Positions 39,601 through 51,600 of a DNA stretch of 64,000 bases are shown one piece after another. Numbering within the stretch: the first letter of the stretch is position 1; each line of letters opens with the position of its first letter. Source of the stretch: Parafannyhessea umbonata (GTDB lineage Bacteria; Actinomycetota; Coriobacteriia; Coriobacteriales; Atopobiaceae); the NCBI RefSeq assembly GCF_900111255.1, contig NZ_FOGP01000008.1, forward strand, positions 21,798 through 85,797, given 5' to 3'. The notes below the pieces were generated by a model, which ran no database searches, was not told where the DNA came from, and saw only the letters and a list, made by a program, of their open reading frames with translations. The position numbers and the translations under genes are program-made.

Positions 39601-42600
39601 TCTTCTCGGGCGCCACTTCCCTCGAGACCCTAACGGGAACCGAGGAATGGAACACCTCTAACGTAGTGGACTTCTCCTCGGCCTTCCAGGGAGACCAGGA
39701 GCTTGTCTCGCTCGATATCAGCAGCTGGAACCTCGTCGGCCATGACGTCTCCAACATGCTCGATGGCCTCGATTCCATCACCCATCTCACGCTGGGCGGT
39801 GGCTCCGTTCTTGCGGGTACCGGTCTTTCTGGGACGACGACGCGCGTCCCCAACTCCGGTAACTGGATGAACGGAGACGCCAAGGTCGTCGGAAACGATG
39901 ACTCTGACCCTGGCTCCACCGCGGCCCTCATCTCGCTGTATCCCTCGGGCGGCAACGGTCATGGCGTCGTGACGTATGACTGGGTCACCAAGGAGTTCTT
40001 CAAGAGCAACCCCAACGCCTGGTGGTTCTACGACCCCGAGACGAAGGCCCTTCAGGTCGGTATCGTCGATAACCCCGTCGACGTGACCGGTGACGGGGTT
40101 ATCGACTCTGACGACTTCGTCGTGACGGAGTACGGCACGAGCCTCCCATGGCGCCCGTCGGTTGCGCAGGGCAAGATCCACAAGTTTGAGGCCGTCGCAA
40201 ACGGCGCGGGGCAGCTCCTCACGCCACGCTCCATGCAGAGCTGGTTCGAGGGCCATACCGCGCTTCTGGAGTTCCTGGGCAACAATCTCGACGTCTCGCG
40301 TTCGACCTCCTTCGCGTCGCTCTTCTCGAGCTGCACCGCGCTTTCCACCATCGAGATTGACGCGTGGGACATGCGAAACAACCTGGCTCGCAGCACTTCC
40401 GAGGAGCCGGCTGTGGAGGTTGCCGCCGACCTAACCAACATGTTTGCCGGCACGAGCCCCTCGACCGTCAGCGTCGGTCCCAACGTCATTCTTTACGGCT
40501 CCGGCTTTGCCGCCAGCATGGTCGCGCGCGGGCAGGACAATGGCACGTGGCGCACGGGAGAAGGGACCGACACCTGGTTTGACACTTCGACGCACCTGGC
40601 CAACGTGCGCTACGGTACCGACCTTACCCACAACCAGCACCCCGCTGGTGCCGTAACGCTGGTCTGGACGCCCGGCGTCGGTCGCTCGTTCAGCCCGAAC
40701 GACAATGCGTTCTGGGCCTACGACAGCCAGACGAAGACGTTCTGGTATGGTGCTGGACCCGGCACGAACAAGTCGCTTCCTAACTTCACGACCGGAAGCG
40801 ACTCCAGCTCGGCGGTCGGCTGGAGCGACGGCCGCGGTGCCTACGATATGTACTCCGGCGACCTTGCCCTGTGGTGGAGCAACGCTCCCTGGTTCGACAT
40901 CCTCCAACCTGGCTCCGTGGAGCATATTAGGACCTCTGGCGGCGCCAAGCCCGGTGACATGAGCATGTGGTTCGCCGGAGCGTACGGCATCGGCCACAAC
41001 GGCGGTTCCTACATGGAAGACTACCGCTGGAACTACTTCGTCACCGGCGCCGACGGCAACTCGCTCTCCAACTACAGCCTTTATACGACCTATGCTCGTA
41101 AGCAGGTCTTCTCCAACGTCCTGGACTACGACGGCTCCGGCCTCGACATGAGCTCTGCCACGAACGTCAGCAACATGTTCCGCAACCTCAAGAAGCTCCA
41201 GAGCGTCAACCTCACCGGCTGGAAGATGCCCGCCTCCTACGGCGACATGCTCTACGGCCTCGACTCGCTCAATGAGCTCACGCTTGATGACCAGGTCAGT
41301 CTCGCGGGTACGAGTTGGACGGTCACCAAGCGCGTCGCCGGTCAGCTCAACTACCGCACGACTCTCATGCACTCCTGGAAGAACCAGGGCTCCGAGAACA
41401 ACTGGCTCGGTACAAGCGCTGACCTTGAGCGCAGGTATCCCTCCTCGCTCGCCGGCATCGGCAGCACGCTCGGCGTCCAGACCTACGTCTGGCAGACCGA
41501 CGACATCGGTGGCCGCTTCCCGTCCAATGACGCTGCCTGGTGGCGCTACGACCAGCTCTCTCGCACGCTCACCTTTGGCGTCGACAATCCCGGCAGCTCC
41601 ACCACGGGCTCCGTCATCGTCGCCGACCACGGCACTTCGATGCCCTGGAGGGTCGTTCTCAACTCTGGCGCCGTCAAGTACATCGAGGGCGACGCGCAGT
41701 CCGGCCATCTCATCAACCCGACGGACCTCTCCGATTGGTTCAATAACACAAACGGCTTCTACGATGGGCTCATCGAGTTCGATGGCACGAACATGCGGGT
41801 GGGAAGCACCACGACGTCCTTCGCCAACCTCTTCAAGGGCGACTCTGCCCTCACGACCGTCCGCCTTACAGGCTGGAACATGGCGCTGTCCTCGCCGCGG
41901 ACCAATGCGTTCACCGGCACCACCTCGCTCGTCGAGCTGTCTCTCGACAACGGCTCGATCCTGACCAACTCCGGCCTCTATCACGCAGACAACCAGGCCG
42001 CGCGCTGGCGCGTTGATTGGCTGAGGGGCTCCAATGGTCCTGACCTGAAGGTTGGCTCCTATAAGACCAACTCCGAGCTCCTCGACATCTATGACGTCGA
42101 GAATAACAAGGGCAATGCCGTCACCTGGCATTGGTATCCCGGCACTATCTTCAAGTTCAACCGCTCTGCGGCTGGCCACGAGACCGGTGGCCCGCTGCAG
42201 ATGCCCGACGTTTTCGCGCCCTTCAACTACAGCTATACCTTCGAGGACCCCAACCTCAGCGGCTCCCAGTGGACGGGATACGAGCGAAAGGGCTGGCGCC
42301 TCCTCTGGTGGAATACGCAGCCTGACGGATCTGGCCGCGAGTACCCCACCTTCGCGCCTGGCTCCACCATCGTCCCCACCGACGCCGAGTTCGGCGAGGT
42401 CACCAACCTCTACGCCATGTGGGCACCCGTCGACCAGACGACGCTCTCGTTCGACAAGAACAACTCAAACGCCCAGTTCAACCAGGGAATCATCGGGTTC
42501 ACGCAGATTAACAAGGACGCCGGCACGGACATCGAGCTTCCCGACTACAACGGCGTGGTCTCGGCTGAGGGCTACGACATCATTGGGTGGTGCACCACCG

Positions 42601-45600
42601 CCGACGGAACGGGCACGCGCTACCTCAACGGCGACACCTTCCGCATGCCGTGGCTTGAGAGCGACCAGGTCGTCAAGAATGGCACGGTAACCGTGAACGG
42701 CGTCACTGCAACCTGGTACACCTACGACACGACTGCGGGCGTGGACCGCTATACCTACGCGCAGACGCTTTACGCCATCTGGGCGCCCCACGGCAACTTC
42801 ACCGTCAACTACGACGTCAGGGGTGGCATCCCCGCGATCGACAGCCGCACCGACGTCTACTGGGACTCCGTCAACCTCGTTCCGTCCGTCGTGCCGACGC
42901 GCGAGGGCTATAGCTTCGTGGGCTGGTTCTTCGACGTCGAGAGCGAGGACGACCCCGTCCAACTCACCAACGAGACGCACTTCTACGATTTCGAGAGCCC
43001 CGATGACAACAGTCTGCCGGTCACCGTCTACGCGGTCTGGGAGGCCGGCAACGTTACGATCACTTACCTCGCCGACGGAAACGGCACGGTCAGCTCGACA
43101 AACGTCTTCGATTCTGGAAAGCGCGCGACCGAGGAGATCCTCTCAAGCTCGCCTGTTGCCTCCGGCGTAGGCGGCGTCGCCTCGCCCTCGTACGGCTATC
43201 GCGTCGTCAGCTGGACCAACAACTACAACGACGAGGTCATCACGGGCACCAACTCCATCACACCCGACGTCGTCTACCGTATCGCCTACCATGACGGTTC
43301 CTTCCATTCCGTTACGTTCACGGCGCACTTCGGCCTGATGACCTACATCATCCAGTACCAGGCCAACGGAGGCACCGGTTCTATTCCGCAGGACAACGCG
43401 ACCTATGGAGTCTACTACCAGATCGCCGACGGCGGAACGTCCGACGGCATCCACCGTGACGGCTATTCCTTCTCGTACTGGAGCATGAGCACTGACGACG
43501 CCTCCAACAGTACGCACTACAGCTCGGGTCAGCTGGTCAATGACTTCAATACCAGCAACCAGATAATCGTGCTGTTTGCCCACTGGAACGAGCTCCAGTC
43601 GAGCGTTGTCTTCTCCACGCGTGACGGTGGAACTATCGAGAACGCCGGCGGCGTTAACATGGGTGCCACCTGGCGTCCCGAGACCATCGGCCGCGTCACC
43701 GGCCAGGCCATCACGGCCGTCGCACGTCCGTCCGATGGTCGCATCTTCGTCAAGTGGATTGACGCCGCGACCGGGGCCACCGTCTCCACGACCGCCAGCT
43801 TCACCATCTCCAAGTCCGGCACCCAGTGGCCTGCGACCATGTCTTACATCGCGGTTTTTGCCCCAATCACCTACGCCATTGCCTTTGACGGCAACGGCGC
43901 GACCGAGGGGTCCGTCGCCTCCATCCAGAAGACCTACGGGACGAACGTCCAACTGCCTTCAGCCGCGGCCTTGAAGCGCGACGGACATGCGTTCGCGGGC
44001 TGGAATACTGAGGGCGACGGCTCCGGCGCCTCATTCGCCGACGTCGAGCTGCTCACCGCTGATCTGTCGTCCACGCAGGGGGCGACGGTAACGCTCTATG
44101 CCTGCTGGAATGCCCTCGACTACACCATCTCGTTCAGGCCGGGCGCTTCCGGCGCGACGGGCAGCATGCCCGACGAGCCCATGGTGTACGGCGTCGCCAA
44201 GGCAATCACCGCCAACGCCTATAGCCTTGCGGGACACGAGTTCGCCGGGTGGAACACGAAGGCGGACGGGACGGGTGACAGTTACTCCAACGCCCAGGTC
44301 GTGAGCGCGCTCGCGTCCAACGGGCAGACCGTGATACTCTACGCGCAGTGGATCGCTGCTCCCCAGTCCGTGACCTTCGAGGCTGGGGTCGGCGGCGCGC
44401 TGACGGGTGCGACGATCGTCAACATCGACTGGGGCACACGACTCTCCGGCCCCCAGATTCCCGCGGCGGTTCCTGAGTCGGGCAAGAAGCTCGTGTACTG
44501 GGCCTACAGCATGGTGCCCGCCGGCACGTCTCAGGCCGTCTCGGGCCTCGTCGGCAGCCCGTCTGACCTTACCGTCACCGGTTCCGTCACGTTTATCGCG
44601 ACCTTCATCGACGACGACGTGTTCTTGGTCCGCTATGACCGTGGCGACCATGGCGCCTTTGCGGACGAGTCCGGACTCACATACTGGACTGACCTTGCGA
44701 ACGGGTCCGTACTTCCCGCATTCGCGGGCGAGAAGGACACGGTCTCTACCAACCCCCGCAACTACAACAACCCCAAGGCCCAGGCCGGCTTCACCTTCGT
44801 TGGCTGGTCCTGGCGGGGCGCGGGGCAGAGCTACTCCACTCTCAGTGGCGACTCGCTTCCTTCCACCGTCACCTCCGACCTCGTCTTTGTCGCCCTGTTC
44901 GAGGCTGATGTCCAGGTCCTGAGTTTCGACGCGAACGGCGGGACGTCTGCGGGCCCCGGATCGCTTTCTGCCGTGCGCGCTGCAACGGGCGCAAACGTCG
45001 TGCTTCCTGGCTCCTCTGACGTCGCTAGGGGCGGCTACGATCTAGCCGGCTGGTCGACGAGCTCCAATGGTCCCGTCGAGTACGCGGACGGCGCGTCCAT
45101 CCCGATGTTCTCTCAGAACACGACGCTATACGCGATTTGGGAGGCCTGCTCCTATGTCTTGGCCTTCGATACCGGTGGTGGGTCGACCCAGGCCAGCAAG
45201 AACGGCATCGGATGGAACGACCGCAACCTTCTCGCCGGCGTCGCCGACCCGACCAAGACGGGCTACGTCTTCCGCGGCTGGTTTGTTTCCACGGCGGCTG
45301 ACGCGGCTCGGGCCGATGCCAACACGCCCTTCTCAGCCATCGCAACCTCCTCTGCCAACGGCTCCGCTGGAACGCTGTACGCGCGCTGGGAGGAGATGAG
45401 CGGCAAGATCGTCTACTCTGTCGTTACGGTCGACGCTACGACGGGCGTTCGTACGCCGACCGACGGTGGCTACGTCAACCACAAGAGCCAGGTCCTCTCG
45501 GCCGTCACTGGCACTGCCACGGGCTCTGCCGCCTATGCGCGTCCGGGGTTCACGTTCGTCCACTGGATTGACGCCGACGGCAACGTAGTCTCCACGTCCG

Positions 45601-48600
45601 CTGCGTATGTGCCCACCAAGGACCCGTACGATCCCTCGGTCGGGTCCTACGCCATCTGGGGCAATCCCACCGAGTACTTCGCAGTGTTTACGGCGCACGA
45701 CTTCACGCTTTACTTTGACGCCAACGGCGGCACTGGCTCGCTCAATCCAATCCACTTCACCTACGGAATCGCCCAGGACATTCCTCTGGCGAGCCAGGGC
45801 GGCTTCGCGCGCACCGGCTACACGTTTGCTGGTTGGACGACTGCGCCCGACGGATCCGGTACGTACGTGGCCGACGGCGCCTCGGTCAAGAATCTGTCTG
45901 ACGCCCAGGGCGCTGACGTTACGCTTTACGCCCAGTGGACGGCGGCGACGCTCGCTCTCACCATTGACGGCAACGGTGGCCACCTGCCCTCCTCTGCCAC
46001 GACCACGCGCAGCTACAGCCTCAAGAGCGGCGACTCCATGCACCTGCCTTCGGGCGGCAGCTTCGAGCGTGCCGGCTATGTGCTCGACGGCTTCTCCACG
46101 ACCTCCCGTGGTGACGTCGTTTACCTCCCGAGCTCGACGTATGCCATGCCCACCAGCCCGACGACACTATTCGCGCACTGGAGTCCCATCACCTACTCCG
46201 TTTCCTACTCTGCGGGGACTCCCGACGCCACGGGTTCGATGGCGCGCCAGACGTTCACCTACGACGTGGAGCGCGCTCTCTCTAAAAACCTCTTCGAACG
46301 CAACGGGTATGACTTCATCGGCTGGTCTACCAGCGCGTCGGGCGACGCCACGTATGCCGACGAGGCGTACGTGAAGAACCTCTCCTCGCGCGCCGGCGGA
46401 GACGTGATGCTCTACGCCGTCTGGTCAGCCCGCCTCTACTCCGTTACCTATGGAACCGAGGACGGCACCAAGGGAACCGTAACTGCTTCCACCCGCTACG
46501 TCACCTATGGATCTGCAGATGCCATGGAGGGTGTGAAGACTACGGCGGCCTCCGGATACGAGATTCGTGCCTGGAACTGGCAGATGACCCTCGACGACGG
46601 CACCGTCAAGAACGGGCAGACGCTCAACCCGACCCAAGTGGCCATCGAGGGCAGCACCGTCTTTACGGCTCTCTGGGCACAGGTCCTTTCCGTCAGTTAC
46701 CTCCCCGGAGAGCACGGCAGCTGGGACCTCGGCTCTTCGGGAACCTTCTTCGACGGTTACAATGACGGCGATCTGGTTCCGGCTTTCGCGAGTCCCGCGA
46801 CTGCCGAAGGCCTGCCACTTGGCAAGACGGCCGAGGACGGCGTCACGTGGACGTTCGCTGGATGGCTCGGCTCCGATGGCGTCACCTATGCGGCCAACGC
46901 CATCCAGCCCGTGAACTTCGAGGGTCAGAGCCTCGTCTTCACCGCTCTGTGGGCGCGCGACACCGTCATCTCGTACAATCTTAATGGTGGAGCCTGGGTT
47001 TCCTCGGAAGCACCGAGCTCGGTGACCGCCGCGGCAGGGGAGAGCGTGACGCTGCCCGGCACCTCTGACGTCCGTCGTGCCGGGTGGCGCTTGGACGGTT
47101 GGTCCCTCTCGGCCAATGGACCCGTGGCCTTTGCACCTGGCGTCAGCGCCGTGGCCATGGATGTGAACACGACGCTCTTCGCACGCTGGACCCAGAAACT
47201 CTACACGGTCAACTATGACACCCAGGACGGCTCGTACATTCCCACCAGGACCGACGTCGGTTGGGACTCCACCGACATCGTTCCCGCGGCCCCCTCGCGC
47301 GTCGGCTACCTCTTCATCGGCTGGTACCACAGCCCCACTCATAACACCGAGGACCTCGACGAAGGCCGCGTCAGCGAGGGCATGAGCTTTGCCCAGATTG
47401 CGACGCTCAAGGGAATCGATGACACTACCAGCGGGTTTACCCTGTACGCGTGGTTCACGCCCGAGTACGCAACGCTGCACTACGCGGTCGAGTCCGGCTT
47501 GGGCAGCGTTGCCCCCGATGCGGAGACCGTGAGGGCGGGCGACGGCTCGCCCACCGGCTCGGTGGCGACGCCCGCGCAGGGCTACAAGCTCGACGGCTGG
47601 TACACCTCCAAGGGCGCCTGGGTCTCCCGCAGCCTCTCCTTCGCTCCCACCAAGACCGTGGACGAGGTCTGGTTCCCCGGTACTACTTGGTATGCTCGCT
47701 TCGTTCCCATAGCCTACGAGGTCGCCTTTGACGGCAACGGCGGAACCGGCACGGGCATCGTCGCCATTCCCGCGCTCTTCGACACACCAGATGCCCTTCC
47801 CATCGTCGCGACGTCCTTCTCGCGCGACGGGTACACGTTTGCGGGCTGGAACACCAAGCGCGACGGATCTGGCCGTTCCTTCACCGACGGCGGTCAGTTC
47901 GACAACCTGACGACGACCGACGGCGCGACGGTCACGCTCTATGCTCAGTGGTCGATCGTCGGTCACTTCATCACGTACGATCCCAACAACAGCGAGCGCG
48001 GCAGCATCAACACGCCGCCTTCTGGCGCCCTTCATGCCGTCGGCGAGACCTTCGCGGTCGCGACGGCCGGCGATACCGTGGACTTCTGGCGTCGCGGCTA
48101 CACCTTCGACGGCTGGAACGACGCCACGCACCGCGACGACGCGACCGCCCAGTACTCCTTCGGTGACAGCATCACCATGGGCAACTCGGACATCGTGCTC
48201 TACGCTCACTGGACACCCATCTCCTACACCGTCGTCTTCCACGGCAACGTCATCGACGCCTACCTCGATTCGTCGGCGGGTCTGCCGACGAGCGTTACGG
48301 TCAGGTATGGCGAGCAGGTCTCCATCGCTAACCGTTTCCTGCGCGAGGGCAATGTCTGGACGGGCTGGGAGGTCGTCGGTGCCTCGGACGAGACCTTCAC
48401 CTTCACGTCGTCACAGGGCTATGTCAGCAACCTCACGTACCGCGACGGTGCCACCGTCGACTTCTTCGCACAGTGGGCGGCAGAGCGCGTGAGCGTCACC
48501 TTTGCCAGCTCCGACGTCACGAAGGGAACCATCTCGGGTGAGGACAGCCAGGCAATCTGGTATGGATCGAAGCCCGCCTTCGACCGCGTGGTCGTCACTC

Positions 48601-51600
48601 CGGCCGAAGGAAGCTTCCTCTCGGGCTGGGCCGTCACCTATTACAGCCAGGGCGAGGAGAAGCACACGACAATCGCGGCCGACGCCGTCGCGGACTACAC
48701 GATCATCGGACCCACGGTCTTCCTCGCGCAGTGGGCCGACGGATACACCCTCAGCTATCTCCCCGGCGACCACGGGACGTTTAGCTCGCAGGAGGGGAAC
48801 ACGCTCTTCTCGCACGTCGCCCCCGGCGCCAAGGTACCTGCGTTCGTCGGTACCAATGGCGTGACGCCCGAGAGCGATGACGCCAGCTACTCCTTCGGCG
48901 GATGGTTCGTCGACGCCAATGGCAACGGTTCCCTCGATTCTGGAGAGACCCTCTATCGCCAGGCGGATCTCTCCGCAGTGGAGGACCTCGTCGTCAACGA
49001 CGACGTCAGCTTCGTCGCCTACTGGATCGTTCCGAATGCCCACGTAGTCTACAATGCCAACGTTCCCGCCAACTCCGCCTCCGTCGGCGCCATGGCCAGC
49101 CAGGGAGTCGTTGCCGGCATTGCGACGCCTCTTGCCAAGTGTGGCTTCCGTGCGAACGGCTACGAGTTCCAGGGATGGGCGACCAGCGTCAACGGTGCCA
49201 AGGTCTACTCGGACATGGACGAGGTCACTCTCTCTGACGGACAGACGCTCGGGCTCTTCGGCGTCTGGTCGGCAAAGACCTACGACCTGATCGTCGACGC
49301 CGGCACCGAGCCTCACGGAACCCTCACTGCCGGTACGGGCTTTGCCGTCGACAGCAGAATAACCGGTGCCGTCTCGCAGGAGATATTCGTCGCCGACATC
49401 GTGTACGGCACGCACAGTGACGCGATTCTGAACGTCACCTCCGATACCGGTTGGGTTCTCAAGGGGTGGAAGGTCATCATGACCTCCGACGACGGCACCG
49501 TCACCACACGCACCGTCGACTCCCTCGATGACATCGTCGCCCTTGGCGACACCGAGGCTTCCGCCATCTGGCAGCGTCTGGTCAGGGTCTCCTACCAGCC
49601 CGGCGAGCATGGCGCCTTCGCGACGCAGAATTACCCCGAGGCCGTCCCCGGAACGCTTGCACCCGTCTTCCAGGGCGAGCCGACAGCCGACGAGGGCTGG
49701 ATGTTCGATGGCTGGCGCTCCTCCGACGGCAACGCCTACTCCATGGAGGACCTTGCCTCCCTCGTCGTTCCCGACGGCGGTCTCAACCTCGTCGCGCTTT
49801 GGATTCCCAGTAGCCAGACCATAACCCTCGACGCGAACGGTGGCTCCTTCTCCGAGGGCGTCTACGCGACCATCGTCGCAACTCCCAAGACCAACGTCAC
49901 CCTGCCTGACGACACCGAGGTCACGCGCAGAGGCTACCTGCTTGACGGCTGGTCGCTTTCGGCTGACGGAGAAGTGCTTTACGGCGCGGGCGCGACCATT
50001 CCGATGCCGACCGTCCTCACACCGCTGTTCGCGCATTGGAAGCAGGACATCATCGCCCTGGGCTTCGAGGTCCAGAAGAACGGCGGCGCGACCTACGGAA
50101 CCATCGAGGCCGAGGGCGTAGGGCTTGCGATTACCACCACGACCGTCCATGACCCGCGCAACGCCTATACCGGCCTCTCGTTCCCCGACCGTAGTGTCGC
50201 CTCCGTTGCTGAGCTCCTCAGCTCGGTTTCCGGCGACGTTGTCGACGCCTCGGGCAGCATCATCGCCGTAAGCCCGTATGCCGTCACCGCTCGGGCATTT
50301 GACGGCTATCACTTTGTGCGCTGGGTCTACTCCGACGGCTCCACCGCGTCGAGCTCGGCAACCTTCGTGCCGTCTCGTGGGTCGAGTGGTCGCTTCGAGC
50401 CCATGACGTACTACGCGCTGTTCGAGGAGGACGCGCCCGTCGTCATCACCTACGCCGTCGAGAGCGGCACCACCTCCTGGACGAGCATCCCCTCCGAGTC
50501 CGTCCGTCCCGTCAGCGGCGTTCCCTCTGGCGCTACCGGCTATGCGGCCGCGGGATACCGAGTCGTCGGCTGGTATCTGGGCGACCAGCTCGTGAGCGAA
50601 AATGCGGCCTTTACTCCATCTCGCAACTCCGAGACGGGGCTGTACGAGTCTCTCACCTACACGCTGCGTGTCGAGGCGGCGGGCAACGTTGCCTACGCCG
50701 TGCGTTACCTTCTCCAGAATGCCGACGGCAGCTTCTCGGTCGCTACTGACCCCGCTCCTGTTATCCGCTACGGAACGACCGGTGAGACCGTCTCGGTCGT
50801 CGCCGGCGATACCGTCCTGGTCTCGATCGGCGGTTACACCTATCGCTCTGACCTCTCCACCACGTCCGGCGTCGTCGCTGCCGACGGGAAGATGGCCCTG
50901 TCGCTCTACTACGTCATCGATCCCGCCCCTGGCATATCCATTGTTTACAAGACGGATGGCCACGGCAGCCTAAGCACGAACGGCGAGCTCGTCTCCGCCG
51001 ACCAGGCGGCATCCGGCACCACCGTCACTGCGGGCGCCGGCTATCGTCTCGACCACTGGCAGGACGCCTCCGGCAGGAACGTCAGCACGGCCGTCACGTT
51101 TGTCCCCGCGAAGCCCGACGGCGGCTGGTCGAGCGAGGCCACCTACGTGTTCACCGCCATCTTCGGCGAGGCACCAGGCTTCGCGACGTTCACGTACGAG
51201 GCTGGCGAGGGCGGAAGCGTCTCCCGTCCCAGCGAAAGCGTCCGTCCCGTATCCGGAACTCCGCTAGGCTCTACGGCTACCGCTGGCGAGGGCTACCGCT
51301 TCGTCGGCTGGCTCAACGTCACCACAGGCTATCGCGCCACGGTAGACGGCACGATCGACGGTCCCGCGGCCCCCGCGTTCCTCGTTCCTGCCAAGGATCC
51401 CGTAAGCGGCATCTATGTGAGCGCTACCTACCGCGCGCTCTTTGAGGCTGACAACGTCGGCTACACCGTCAAGCACTACAAGGTCCATGGCGATGGCTCC
51501 ACGACTCTGGTCGCCAGCGAGTCTCTCGTCGGCGCGACGGGCTCCGTCGCATATGCTACGCCCATCGACACCGCCACCACGAGCGGCTGGGACGGCTATA

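Larger units (their letters stand above)
25191..42120 (+). repeat. About 20 BspA-type LRR cassettes of protein B
   Basis: Each cassette of about 200-430 residues has a YTW...GRFxSNDNxWWxYD strand pair, LTIG, LPW, WFxxYxxLxxFDGxGLD, several LRR-like turns (WDTSxVTxFxxMFxG), a closing WDMxxxxxxxMLxG, and a GTGFxDxxxGRxxxDGxW end. The marker Trp (or Trp pair) starts at 25215, 25866, 26466, 27051, 27951, 28818, 29706, 30345, 31161, 31965, 33255, 34335, 35424, 36294, 37068, 38367, 39300, 40020, 40713 and 41538. The LRR turns belong to the BspA-like/DUF285 group. The last cassette passes straight into the first B-repeat near 42130. Confidence 0.85.
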
